From contig NW_025062478.1 in assembly GCF_000002995.4 (NCBI RefSeq), positions 9,559,001 through 9,623,000 on the forward strand: DNA of 64,000 bases, read 5' to 3'. The position numbers and the translations under genes were made by a program. Source of the DNA: Brugia malayi. Lineage: Eukaryota; Nematoda; Chromadorea; Rhabditida; Onchocercidae. Each line of letters starts with the position of its first letter. Position 1 is the first letter of the stretch. Positions 1 through 12,772 of the stretch are shown piece after piece. The notes beneath the pieces were generated by a model that saw only the letters and a program-made list of their open reading frames with translations, had not been told where the DNA came from and searched no databases.

Positions 1-159
1 GATAGATTCTTAAGTTGAATTAAGTGATCAAGGTGAAGAGAGAGAGAGAGAGAGAAGAGAAAGAAATATTTCCAATCACAAATTAATCAAATAAGCAAAT
101 GTTGACTTAAATTTAAATTTAAAAATTTTAAGAAATCACTTGTTTTTTTTTTTGTTTAG

Positions 160-3100
160 GATCGTCATCTTCGATGTCCAATTCATTGTGCTGCAGCAAA
201 AGGTCAATTACGAATGCTCAAATTACTAAAACAATTTGGTGGTAGCTGTGAAATTCAAAATCAGCGAGGCGATTTACCAATACACGAAGCTATTCAAGCT
301 CATGCTAAAGGTAAATAAGTGTAATGATTTTTATTAAAGAAAAGTTTTAATTTTTAATTTTGAAAATTTAAGCAGCATAATGGTTTGATTAGTTTAATTT
401 GAAATAATTTCTTAATGCTTATATTACAAAATTTTTCTTTTTAAAAAATTTCTAATCCATAAATCAACTTATTTCATTTAACCATTTATGTTATCAAAAT
501 TATGAAATGAACTTCAATACTTCATTCATGTTGTCACCATTATGCGACACTACTTTTATTATCTTTGTTGACACTGATAGGAGCTTCAATACGATGAGAA
601 CTATCCGATGAATTTATCATTTGTAAATTTGTTCAAAAGTAATTTGTAAAAATTTTTTTTTTATAAATTTGTAATTTTTTTATTTTTTTTTCACAAATTT
701 TTATTTATAATTTTTAAAAACTTTAACAAATTTCCAATTTCTTTTTTTTTTTTCAGATTGTGTAGAATATTTGCTTGCATTACATCCATCATCGATAAAT
801 GTATCAAATTATGAAGGTCGTACCGGATTACATTTAGCTGCCGCATCCGGAAATATGGAAATGGTCATTCTATTATGCACACGAAATGTTGCCATTAATC
901 CATTAATGCTATATAGGGTAAAATATAAATTGAAAATTAAATTAATAATTATTAGAAAATTTTTTGAATTTGAATTATTTAAATTTTAATTATTTTAGAA
1001 TTTATTTTGAATTGTTTGAATTTCAATTATTTTAGAATTATTTTTAGACAATTTTTTAGGATACACTTTTGACACCGCTTGATTTAGCAATGCAAAAGAA
1101 TCATGAAATGATTGTGGAATATTTACATTTACGACAGGATGCTAAATTAGCTGACGAATTATCTGAAGAAATTAAAAAGCAAACAAAATTATCTTTGAAG
1201 CATCGATTTATTGATGGTAATTTATTGTATTTACTGTTATTATATAATCATTCAATTTTCTTTTTTTTTTTTCATTTCTAAATTAATTTGAATTAAATGA
1301 ATTTAATTTTTAATTATTAATTAATTGAAAATATATTATTTATATGCCTGAATAAAATGTTAGTTATAAAAATTAAAATTATTGCAATTTCAATATTATC
1401 AAATCAATGATAAATAACAGAAATGTTACATTTGAGTAACTAGCAATCAATGATTTAATTTAATTTTTAATAAATTTTAATTTTAGTACAAGAAGGTAAG
1501 CCGAGAAGTGCCCCCTCATCAAATGTCACTCAAATAGCCAATCAAGCAGGAAAATTAGCAGTAACAACAAATATTGAAAATAATATTAGAATGAAAAGTG
1601 TAAGTGAAGAAACGCAAACAGCAATGCAAATTTATCGAGTTGCAGCTACTAATACATCGGTTTGCAGTTTGCATGCATGCATGCATCATTCATTCTAAGC
1701 AGAATGCATGAGTAGCAAAAGTAATTTAATTGTTTAAATTCACAAAATGATTGAAACAAATGAAATCATAATTTCATTTGTTTTTTGTTTACTTATTTAT
1801 TGTTTAATAAATTGTTTCAAATTTCTTTTTTAATTTAATTCATTCTATTGTTACTTTAAAAAACAAAAAACAAAACAAATTTATGTTTAATTTAAAAAAA
1901 AAAATTATAAAATATAATAATTATAAAAAATAAACAAAAGAAAAAAAAGGGAAGGAAACGATTTTTAATAAATATTTTTTTATTTTTTTAGAGACCTGAA
2001 TCGCATGATAGTAACAATGTGACAAAAATTTGTCAATCTACTTCACCGATACGATTACTTATACCTAAAGCAACGAGTACTGCAGATCTTGAGCAATATT
2101 TACCTAAGAAACAATTCGAAGTAGGTTAACAAATTTAAAATTTTTTATTATTTAATAAATAATTTTAAAGTTATTTAAAAAAACAAAAAACAAAAAAACG
2201 AAAAAATTGAATAAATTAATTGTTCATTCTATTGGTAATAAAATTTCACAAAATTAATTAAATTTAATATTTTTTAAACCAAAAAAAAAAAAAATTGAAA
2301 AGAAAGATTTGGAAAAATTGTTTTGGAAATTTGAAAAAATATTTAGGAAAAAAATGAGAAAATTGGAGAAATTAATAATGCAAATTGGTCATACAATAAT
2401 TATTGGTCATCAGAAGAGGATGAAATAAACAATGAATATGAAAATAAAAAACAAATAAAATTATCAAAGTAAGTTTGATTAGCTTTTGAACAAAATAATC
2501 ATTAATTAATTAGCTAATTATTATTTCATTAGGTTTGCCATTAAGGAAATCATATACTATTCGTTTTAATATTATTATAAATTTATAATAATAAGATTAT
2601 TATAAATTTACATTAAAAGTTTAGGAAAATTTTTTTCAATAAGGCTATTAAAATAAAATGTTATTATAAAAGGAAAAAAAAATTTGCTAATTAAAATGTA
2701 AAACTTAAAATTTTAGAAATTCTAAGAAATTCAAAAATGAAACATAAAATTTGACTTTAATTGTAATTTGACTATATCAATTAACATTATCAATTGTTAT
2801 TTAATAAATGTATCAATTTGAACTTCCAATAATTTTGATTCTAAAAATACTAAATATAAATCAGGCCATTTAATAAAGCAAAAAATAATTTATTTAAAAA
2901 CATTTAAAACAAAAAATAATAAAAATAATTCATTTAAAAAAAATTATAAAATAGCAAAAAAAAAATAATTTTGGATAATTTTTTAAATGATATTAAACTT
3001 ATTTCTCTATATTTTCTAATACATTTTTAAATTTAAAATGAAAAAAAGTAAAATGATATACAATTTTTTTTTTTTTCAGAAATAATTTAAACAAATCAAG

Positions 3101-6100
3101 AAATGAATTTGATTTGCAATTGAAACAATTGAAGGAAAATGAACGATTGTATGACAAAAATGAAAATAAAGAAAAGTTGAAGAAAAAATTTGTAGCAGTG
3201 ACAAGAATTGATGAAATTTTGAGTAATAATGATAACGGTGATAACGATGATAACAATGATAATGGGAAACATATTAATGATAATGCAGAAAGTAGCAGTA
3301 TTTATGGTTTAAGTGATATTTCACACTCAGGTAAGCAATTAATTTCTATGTGTAATTTTAAGTTATCAATAAATTTTGTAATTCTTTTTTTTTTTTTTTA
3401 AGAGAAAAATTAATTAAATAAAATTAATCATAGATAATCATTTCTAATTAATTCTAATAAATCTTGTAAATAAATTTAGTACTTAATTGCGTATTGAAAA
3501 TGAAATTATATTTTAAAATATGTATTTATTATATAGTAAATTTCATTGCTAAAATTTTATCATTCAAAAAAAAAAGTTAAAACAAAAGAAACGAAAACTT
3601 AATTTTAGCAATTAATTTTTTTTTTTTTTTGCTATAAATGAGTAGCATTTACCATTCCTAGTATACTTTATTAATTTAGTAAAAGTTATAGTATTAAATT
3701 ATCACGAGAAAATTATCATGATAATTTTACCTGTATAAATGTTAAGTGGAGTTAATATTGTATATATTTAAAGTTAAATTTAAATGTGAAATGTGATAGA
3801 TGGAAAATTAAAACAATTAAGTTTTCTATAAAATATTGAGAATTAGATAATTGAAAGTACTACAAACTTGATATGAATAATATATTGAATATAAATATAA
3901 TATACAAATTTTGAAATTTCAATAATTTAAAGTGCTACTAATTTGATAGGAAAAAATATATATTTGAATTTATGCATAACATATAAAATATTAAAATTTC
4001 AATAATTTAAAGTGCTGTTAGTCCTTTCTAAATACCTAAAATACATATTGAAATTTTAATAATCAAAAATGCTATCAGTTTTATATAAAATATTAAAAAA
4101 TTTGAATAAAAATTAATTCGATATGAAATAATATACGTAATTGAATATATAAAATACATAAAATATTGAAACTTAAACAATTAAAATTGCTATCAGCTTT
4201 GTATTAAATATTGAAATTTTAATAATTAAAAGTGCTAAATGAAAATAAATATTGAAATAATTTAATTTGTTATTTAAGAAGGATCAATCACTGCAATGAA
4301 TGATTATCAGAAATGTTATTCACAGCAAAAAATGCTAAAAAATGTTTGCAAAAATGATTTTGAAAAGAAATTAGCAAAATCAGTTGGCTCATTGCAAGTT
4401 GGCATTTATCGAAATGATTGTGGCGAAGTTATAATGCAACAAAAATCTAATAAAAGTTTTTTTTTTAATTTCTTTTTTTTTTTTGTTTAAATAATTTAAA
4501 AAATAATAACTAACGTATTTTATTAATAATTTATTCATATTATTATTATTTGGATTCTTTCTTAATAATTTAATTTTTCTTAATAAATTTTCTTAATAAT
4601 TTTTTTAATAGTTTTTCCTAATAATTTTCTTAATAATTTATTCATATTATTTATATATTAATAATTTATTCGTATTTTTTCAAGGATAACTTTTACAAAC
4701 CATTTTTCTTCTCCTTTTTGGAATAATCGAAAAAATGATATTAATGAAAAAAATAATTTTAAATGTCTTTTTTTCATTCTTAAAAAAAAAAATTTAACTT
4801 ATCCCTCTTTCTCTGTGTATATATTGTTCTTTAAGAAATTTACTTAAAATTAATAAAAAAATTTTTTTCACATATTTGAATTTTTTTTTAATCATGAATT
4901 GAATTAGCAAATGATTAAATTTCTAGGCGTTAAATTTGACTCAAAATTTACATTAAATATTTCATATATAATTTATTATGAGAGAATATTAAAATTTTTA
5001 ATTAAAAACTATTTGAAATTAAATTTCAATTTCAGATAAAAGAATTGGTCAATGCTATGCACACGAAGAAGCAATTTTTAATGAATTAACACATTTGAAA
5101 AAAATGCAATTACAATATGGCAAAGTAAAAGAGCCAATATTGGTTCGAACATTAATAAATAATTTTTGTAAAATGTATAATCTCAATCCAATACATTTCA
5201 AATTTAACACTTTTCATGCATGGGAAAAATTTCTTTGTGGTTTGTTTACTTTTTAATTTATTTGTTTTTTCAATAACAAAAACAAAAACAAAATGAATGA
5301 GCAAATTTAATGAACAAAATAGTATTAATAATAATCACTATTTAATTAATCATTTTTCTCAATAAAAAATGAGGAACAAATAGAATAAATTAATAAGTAA
5401 ATAATATCTGTTGTTTAATTTCAACTAAATTTAATATTTTGATAAAAATATTTATAAAAAGAAAAAGTAATTTTAGTTTTTTTGCATATTTTTTTTACGG
5501 TATATTTTATTTATTTATCAAATTTAAATTTTTCTTTTTTTAGCTATAGCATCAGTTATTTTTTTCAGTTATTTTCAGTTATTTTTAGTTATTTTTAGTT
5601 ATTTTTTTCTAAAAATATTACAACATTAAATTTCAGTGATTTTTTTTTGATCAAAGATTTTAAATGTATTTTTAATTTTCTAATATCTTTGATCTTATCA
5701 TTCTGATAATGATATCAAATGCTTCCCTACTTATAGAACAGCTATTTGAGTGTTAGTAGAAATGAAATATTTTGATCAGTTCAAATGATCAATACGCATC
5801 CAATTTTGTTCTCAGTGAATATACAACTGATCAATTAATAAAAAATCAATAAAAATCAATCAATAAGAAATAATAATTTCTTATTGATTATGCTAATAAT
5901 ACATTTTTTCGTTTTAAGATTATCTTTCAGATCAATTGAAACTGCTATATTTGGAGGAACGAAATCGAATTTTCAATTCGCATCGTTCACGTTATTTAGC
6001 TATGAATAAGTAAAAATATTTTTTATATTTTTGATTTATTTTATTCTCATTACAATAACTGAAATTTAAATGATAGTTTTAAAGTTTAAGTATTATCAAA

Positions 6101-6681
6101 TATAAAAAATGAAAGTTGAATTAATTAATCTGTTTTATTCACAATTCAATATTAAAATACTGAAATTTAAATGATAGTTTTAAAATGAAAATTGAATTAA
6201 GTAATCTATTTTATCCTCAGCACAATATTGAAATGCTGAAATTTAAATAATAGTTTTAAAATCTAAATATTAGTAAATATAAAAAATAAAATTAAATTAA
6301 TTATGCATATCAATACTATGTGAAAAGAGAAATTTACGTTTCACTAAACGTTTCGTTTCACCAAATAATTGTTAATTGCGAAAAAACTATTATTATTGAT
6401 TTTATTGTAAAATTTGTAAAAAAAAAAAAAAAATAAATAAATTGTATTTATATGCAAATATTTGTGATATAATTTTATAATTTGTACTTACAAATATAAC
6501 TTTCATTCTTTTTTACAGGTATAAAACAAATTTACAACAGAAACAGGTATGTAACAGTAGCACGGCGTTAAGTACGATCACGGAAGGTATACGTTCAGCT
6601 CACAGTGATTCATCTCAAATTGCAGTATGCAACGGTGAAAAGCGTTGTAATTGTTTGTATAATAAACGTGACCTGTTATAA
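160..6681 (+). CDS. Ankyrin-repeat protein, 3' part (11 visible exons)
   Basis: The gene enters from the left edge. Exons I can place: 160-310, 757-917, 1060-1216, 1487-1599, 1992-2120, 2347-2468, 3080-3330, 4279-4455, 5036-5239, 5919-6009, 6519-6681 (TAA). All have AG/GT borders and matching phases, and together give 573 codons including stop. The first three exons encode about three ankyrin repeats, with helix signatures such as CPIHCAAAKGQ, LPIHEAIQAHA, TGLHLAAASGN and TPLDLAMQKNH. The rest is hydrophilic: a charged Lys/Asn-rich stretch with an Asp/Asn run (exon 7), then a more ordered C-terminal part with helix-like segments (HAWEKFLCDYLSDQLKLLYLEERNR, split by an intron). No membrane segment or catalytic motif is visible. 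Ankyrin repeats are protein-binding modules, so a scaffold or adaptor is likely. The subfamily is not recognised; inversin-like proteins are one possibility only. The start codon lies outside the window. Confidence 0.8.
1600..1698 (+). other. Possible alternative 3' extension of an ankyrin-gene exon
   Basis: The exon beginning at 1487 has a donor GTAAGT at 1600, which keeps phase with the exon at 1992. Without that splice the frame stays open for 33 more codons (SEETQTAMQIYRVAA and so on) to a TAA at 1696-1698, with a second possible donor GTTTGC at about 1660, also in phase 0. The extension has a more codon-like composition than nearby introns. A longer exon or an early-terminating isoform is possible. 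Confidence 0.35.
3331..4278 (+). repeat. Intron with degenerate tandem repeat (about 3830-4245)
   Basis: This intron of the ankyrin gene contains about six decayed copies of a roughly 65-95 bp unit. Its core reads ATATTGAAATTT, then YAATAATTAAAAGTGCTA, usually followed by a TTTGAT or TTTATAT segment. Copies are seen near 3835, 3910, 3990, 4050, 4165 and 4215. No coding signal seen. Confidence 0.6.
6010..6518 (+). repeat. Intron with three copies of a degenerate repeat (about 6055-6300)
   Basis: The segment CTGAAATTTAAATGATAGTT with an adjoining TTTAAAA-rich tail recurs near 6058, 6161 and 6235, giving a period of about 75-105 bp. It lies in the last intron of the ankyrin gene. No coding potential seen. 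Confidence 0.6.
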
Positions 6682-7798
6682 TTTATTCTACGAAAGTTTA
6701 AATTGCTAATTTAATATTAATATTATTTATTAATAGTAAGAATTTAAAATGCTTATAATTGATTTGTTATTATTTTTGAGATGCATTATTTTTTTTTAGT
6801 TATTACTTTCGATACGTAAACAATTCAGTTATTACTTCTTGCATGTATAATATTTAATTATTACTTTGGACACGTATAAATAGTATTTGAAAATAATTCA
6901 GCAATTGCTTTCAACACGTGTACGATTCAGTTTTTACTTTTGGTACGTATACGATTCAGTTTTTACTTTTGGTACGTATACGATTCAGTTTTTACTTTTG
7001 GTACGTATACGATTCAGTTTTTACTTTTGGTACGTATACGATTCAGTTTTTACTTTTGGTACGTATACGATTCAGTTTTTACTTTTGGTACGTATACGAT
7101 TCAGCAATTGTTTCCAACACGTATACTAATCAATTATTACTTTTGACACGTAAATGACGGTATTTGAAAATAATAACAACGTGATCGTTACATATATATC
7201 TATTTGATAATATAAAGTATTCAACATTTTGTATTCTTTTTATTTCTAATCTTAGTTTATTATTTTAACTAAAAGTAGAAATAAATGAAATTTTATTGGA
7301 AATAAATTGAAACTAAAATCAAAATTTTTAAATTACAAAAATAGGACAAAGCTAATTTAAAGCGCTAAGTTAACAATTTATCAATTATTTTGTTGCATTT
7401 GATTTATTTGTAGTTTCATTTCTTTTTAAATTATTTGACGGTAATAATGGTATCATTTTCATTTCTTTTAAATTATTATTCCGTTGTTCTGAAAATAATA
7501 TATTTAATAACATTTGACAATTTTACATTTTTTTTTTTTACTTATTTAACATCTAATATCCTTTAATACTTTTTATTTAATTTTTAAATGCTATTTTTTA
7601 TTAAATTTAAACAGTATATTAAATTAATATTAGAATACATATTTCAGAATTAATTATATTTTACAAAAAAAGATAAATTTTTATTTTAGTTCTACTTAAA
7701 TATGCACCAAAAAGAAGAAAAAATTTTTGATATTTTAATAAATTGTAATTTAAAAAGAAATTAGTATTCAATTAAAAAATATTTATCAAAAATATAAC
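6682..7798. other. Convergent intergenic region between the ankyrin gene and the - strand gene
   Basis: This is the 3' flank of both neighbours. It holds a 29-bp minisatellite (separate entry). A TTTATT at about 7679-7684, which is AATAAA on the - strand, lies about 115 nt past the stop of the - strand gene and could be its polyadenylation signal. No gene seen. Confidence 0.6.
6900..7150. repeat. 29-bp minisatellite with TACGTATAC core
   Basis: Six nearly identical head-to-tail copies occupy about 6925-7105. Each reads GATTCAGTTTTTACTTTTGG then TACGTATAC. Diverged copies flank them (6800-6900 and 7105-7150, for example TTATTACTTTGGACACGTAT), so the perfect core looks like recent amplification inside an older array. 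Because 29 is not a multiple of 3, all three + strand frames stay open and give spurious repeat peptides. Confidence 0.9.
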
Positions 7799-9571
7799 TT
7801 AACGAATATCAATTTCATCCACAACTGGCGTCTTTGTCTTCATTTCACGTTCCGCTCGTTGTACTGTTTTATATACGTCAGTGTAATGCTTTTGTACTGC
7901 CTTTAATTTAGGATAAAATTTAAAAATAATTACTTTTCAGATGTTTACAAAAGTAATTTAATATAATATTATAAAATTTTCACCAATTATTTTCGTTTTT
8001 TTTTTTTTTCTTTTTTGAATTTGCATGAAAAGATTGAAAAAGAAAGGAAAAAAAAAGTTAAATATAAATTAAAAAAATTTTTTTCGTGAATATTTCTTAA
8101 TTACAGACAATAAAATTTTTGTTTCTTTAATTTGTTTCATTAATTTTTTTATTTGAAAATAATTTAAACATAAATTAGTCAATGATATCTGAAATAAATA
8201 AATTAATTAATTAAAATCTCTTTAATTAAATAATTAAAAAAACTATTTCAAGATTAATCAAGATTGATGCTAATTATTAAAATAATATTAAAACATAATT
8301 TTATACTTTAATAACATTACTAATGGCAAAATAATAATGAGTTAAATGATAAGTATGATAACAGAATCTATTTCCATTATATTATATGTTAGCTAATTAA
8401 TGGATTAATATTCATAAATACAACAATAAAAGAAATTTAATTTAATTTTTTTTTAAATACTTCTTCAAATTTAATTCGATCATCACTTGTACTAGTGGTT
8501 GTTTCATTGAAAATATCACCAAGTGATAATGTTACAGTTTTTTTGAATGTTTCTGCTGCATCACCCGGTGTTTCCGGATCAGACTGATAGAAATGACCAT
8601 ATTTCCGATTATAAACTCTGATAATTAAAATATTTAAAATTAAAATCTGATAAATAAAAAAATTTTTTTTCTTTTTAAAGAAAAAAAATTTTTGATTTCT
8701 ATTAAAAGCTAATTGAATAAATGTAAAATAAATTCTAGATTAATCAACCGAAGATTAATTGCTGAAAAATGAAATTTTTTTCAATACAAAAAATATGTGG
8801 TGATAAAATGATAGCATACTGATATGTATCCAAGATATTTGCAACATTAAGAAATGCTCTACGTGCACGTGTTAACGCATTTCCGTGTAGCATAAACCAG
8901 TTATACGTGAAGATAGACGTTGTTAAAGCCATCAAACTACCCGTTGCTTCATCATAGATATACATCAAATTACTCATAAAACTTAATATTACACCTTTTT
9001 TTTTTCTTTTTAAAGCAAAAATAAAAATAATTAATTTATTCAAATTAATTTATTTATTTAATTAGAATTTTCTTATGTAATTAACTTTTTAACAAAAAAA
9101 AAACTAACTAACTAATTAATTAATTAACTCTAACTTTGTACTTTAACTAACATTCATTTTTCATTTAAACAATCGAATTCATTTTACTTTTATTTCTTTA
9201 TTTATTTATTTATTATTAACTTTCAAAAAAAAAAAATTAACTAACTAACCAGCTAACTAATTAAACTTAACTAATCCATTAATTAACTAATTTACTAACT
9301 AATACATCTAATTTCATCCATTTACGTGTATCATTACGCTTATATTTTATTCTTATTTACTTCAATTTATTTATTTTTTCCGTATAACAATTTTTTTTTA
9401 GACACGTAACGTATACGTGTTTGTAGTACTTTTTCTTTTAGAAAAAAAAGATTGAAAAAAAAGAAATGGATTTAACCAAGAAAGTCCAACGGTGAAAAGA
9501 ATACAAAGCGTAGCATTGAAACGTGAAAAACGTTGAGATTTCGTTGATTTAATACTATCCGATGAGTTCAT
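7799..9571 (-). CDS. Unrecognised small, probably two-pass membrane protein (4 exons)
   Basis: Exons in order: 9571-9477, 8981-8820, 8617-8461, 7900-7799 (TAA at 7801-7799), giving 171 residues. The start at 9571 has the first ATG after a TTTTTTAG site, which could be a cis or trans splice acceptor. Residues about 17-40 and 45-65 are hydrophobic (CILFTVGLS, ALTTSIFTYNWFML), suggesting two membrane helices. The rest is soluble and charged, with RARRAFLNVANILDTYQ, an NETT sequon and a helical C-terminus rich in Lys/Glu ending DEIDIR. The last three exons have good phase agreement. The exon 1 to 2 junction is uncertain: I chose TG|GTTAAA to TTAAG|T because it joins hydrophobic segments cleanly, but a donor further on (AAAAA|GTACTA) with another acceptor is possible. 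I do not recognise the family. Confidence 0.6.
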
Positions 9572-12500
9572 TGCACTTTTTGACTAAAAAATTAAATAAA
9601 TAAATTAATTAATTAAAATAAATAAATAAATAAACAACAATCTTAGATTAAAATAAACAAAATTTAATTTTTATTTCATTCACCAAATTGATTGTTTTTT
9701 AAAAATACTATTTTTAAAATGTTGAAAAGAATGAAAAAAAAAAAAAAAAACGAAGTATTTAATGCGATCAAATAATAATTATTAATTGCAAACGTAAACG
9801 TGAAAAATTACTAAATAAAATTTTTATAAAAAAAGAAAAAATAAACAACCAATTATCCATCCTTTGTTAAAATTACTAAGAATTATATAATTTAAATTTA
9901 ATCAAAAATTGATAATTAAGGATTATACAATTTAAATTTTACCAAAAATTTCAAAAGTTAAATTTGAAATCAAAAAAAAAAAAAATAAAATTAGATGAAA
10001 TTAATAAAAAATTTTCATTCATGTAAGAATTCATACGTAAAAGAACACGTATTCGACGTTTTATCACTGCAACTGTTAAATTATAAACTATTAAATGAAT
10101 TATTTTCAATTCAATTTGCATTTTGTACTGTTTTTAATTTCATTGCGTTTATTATTTACAATAAAAAAGAAACGAAAAATTTGTTTATTTTATTTATTTT
10201 ATAAATTATTAAAAAAAAAAAAACTAATTCGTATGCAAAAAGAAATTTCTAAGTAATTAGAAATTTTATCATTTCTGTATTCTTTTCTCCTTGTTGTTAT
10301 CAGTCAATTGCATTTCTCTGTTATTTTATCAATAAAACTTTTTTATCATTAATTTATCAATTCAAAATTGAGCAGAGAGTGCTCAATTTTCTTATCACTA
10401 TTCCTTCATTACTTCTTTTGATAATTGAAATTATTTCGATGATTATTGCATAATATATTTTTTTTTAACTTTTATCCTATTTTAAATTTTTTTTTAAAAA
10501 AGAATGATATAAATATTTATTATTTAGAAAATAAATCACATTATCAATTTTGACTTCTATTCAATTCATATATTTAAATTATCAAATTTAATTTCATATT
10601 TTTTAATTCACGCATAATCTTTTTTTAATATAAAAATTTTGATAAAATTGAATTATTAATCTTTAAATATAACTCTTAAAATAAACCATTAAAATCATAC
10701 TATTAATCTTCACAGTTAATTTTGTTAATTTAAACTATAATATATTTTTATTTCCCTATTTTCCCACAATATTTAATTTTAACATTTTATTTTGACTATT
10801 TGATTAAAAAAAAAAACGTTTAATTATTTCAATTAAATTTCTATCTCTTTAAAAATTAAAATACTAATTAAATTTATCATTAACAATCAATTTTAAAAAT
10901 TTATGCAAAAAAAAGAAAAAAAAAAGACAAATTTACTTCATTATCTATTTTTAGATGCATTTCAGTTTAATAAATTTTATCTCTTCTACTATCAGTGATA
11001 TTTTTATAGCTAATATAATTTTACCAAATAATAAATTCAAAATAATCACTGACAAGTAATCAAGAAAGTTTAAATGAGAGAAAGTAAAAGTTTACATTTA
11101 CTAATATTACTTCTCTTCCTCTCTTCACTTTTTCAAAAACAGTAGAAAAACTTGTTTTTCTTTTTTATACAAGAAAAAAAACCTGTTATTTTAATTATTT
11201 TTTTCCTTCAAAAAGAAAAGAAAAAGAAATTTTATATGAAAATTGAAACTTTAATATTTGTTATTCGATTATATTATCACTTTTTTAAAGTTAAACTATT
11301 CTATCGATTTGAACTTTTTTTTTTCCAAAAATTTGATGATTAAATTTAAATAATATGCTTTATAAGTAAATGTGATTTAAATAAATAACAACAAAAGACT
11401 AAAGATGAAAAATGTGAGTTAAACAAATTTAATTCATAATGAATCTAATTATTTTAATTAATTTATAATTATTTTTACTGACAAAAATTATTGAAAGGAT
11501 TTAGCTTTAGCTAAATTAATAAATATTTAACTTAAAAGTGTAAACAATGAATAGTACTTAAAATGTAGCAAACAAACATTTTAGTATGATTCAAGAATTA
11601 AATAACTAGTGATAAATTGTAATAAAATGTAGTTTCAATCAACAATTCATTATAATTAATTATTCAATAAACACTTTTACATTTGCAAAACTATTTGTTA
11701 ATAAAATTTTGTAACATTTTTATTAAATAATAAATTCAAAAAAAAATAATAAATAAAAAACTGTAACCTAAAAATATATAAAAATTAATATTTTTAACAT
11801 CAATAATTTTATTAAATATTGATTTGATTACAAATTTTTTGCATCATTTTTCATTTTAATTCTATTTTCCATTTTTAATTTAATTTTTCTTTCTATTTTA
11901 TTTGCCATTTTATTATCACATATTGATATTAAATTAATTATTTATTGTTGTGGTTGATTAAATAAATATCATTTGTTTATATTGAATGCATTGCTATCGT
12001 CAGATGACAAAAACAGATGATTTCTTCTCTTACATTACAACCATGGAATAGAAAAGAATACTTTAAAATTTGTTAAAACAAAAAAAAAAATGTATACATA
12101 CTTGTTTACATATATGTATTCAAATATGTGTGGGCGTATTGACGCGTAGGTCTGCCACCAAAATGTGTGGGCGTATTGACGCGTAGGTGGTGTCACCGAA
12201 ATGTGTGGGCGTAGATGTGTGACTATTGGCGTATGATTGGGTATGCTGCTTTGACGTGTGAAATGTATGTGTGGGCGTACTAACGCGTAGGTGTGTCACC
12301 AAAATGTGTGGGCGTAGATGTGTGACTATTGGCGTATGATTGGGTATGCTGCTTTGACGTGTGAAATGTATGTGTGGGCGTACTAACGCGTAGGTGTGTC
12401 ACCAAAATGTGTGGGCGTAGATGTGTGACTATTGGCGTATGATTGGGTATGCTGCTTTGACGTGTGAAATGTATGTGTGGGCGTACTAACGCGTAGGTGT

Positions 12501-12772
12501 GTCACCAAAATGTGTGGGCGTAGATGTGTGACTATTGGTGTATGGGTGAGTATGTTTTGTTGTGCAAAATGAATGAGTGCTACACAGTTAATTGTTTATT
12601 TTTCAAAATCTATCAATCAAATTTGAAAATAAATGTTTGAAGCGAAATTTTAAATTAATGTAAGTTTCAGATTACATTTTGCGATAAATTTCAAATTGTT
12701 TTTTTTTTCTTTCTTTCTTTCTTTTCTTTTCTATTTGCTCTATTTATTGGGTCGATTTTATGGTGATTTATA
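9572..12772. other. Divergent intergenic region (about 3.2 kb)
   Basis: It separates the starts of the - strand gene and the OATP gene, so it should hold both promoters. It is AT-rich with homopolymer runs. Apart from the two-module satellite at 12125-12567 and an ACGT-rich patch at about 10035-10065, I see nothing structured. A 69-codon ORF at 9995-10204 has no splice context and looks fortuitous. Confidence 0.5.
12125..12567. repeat. GT-rich satellite, 103-bp higher-order unit of two alternating modules
   Basis: Two modules share the opening AATGTGTGGGCGTA. Module A (about 35-41 bp) continues YTRACGCGTAGGTG and ends GTCACC. Module B (about 62 bp) continues GATGTGTGACTATTGG, CGTATGATTGGGTATG and CTGCTTTGACGTGTG. 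The array begins with two A copies (12125-12198), then runs as B-A pairs of exactly 103 bp starting at 12198, 12301 and 12404, and ends in a diverged B (12507-12567). The three 103-bp units are almost identical. The + strand is rich in G and T and poor in C, and is far more GC-rich than its surroundings. It ends about 200 bp before the OATP start codon. Confidence 0.9.

Noticed and set aside
1..40. A further ankyrin-gene exon at the left edge, ending before GTGAAG at about 33
   Set aside because: The frame required by the exon at 160 meets a stop a few codons upstream, and no acceptor is visible.
6887..7157. Three overlapping + strand frames encoding FYFWYVYDS-like repeats
   Set aside because: Products of a 29-bp minisatellite open in all three + strand frames, downstream of the ankyrin gene stop.
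9995..10204. 69-codon ORF in the divergent intergenic region
   Set aside because: Mostly AT-rich Leu/Phe/Asn codons, no fitting splice structure and no recognisable motif; the GC-richer start is an ACGT cluster.
12120..12302. Antisense frame with Thr-Pro-Thr-His repeats
   Set aside because: Translation of the GT-rich satellite; not continued into unique sequence.
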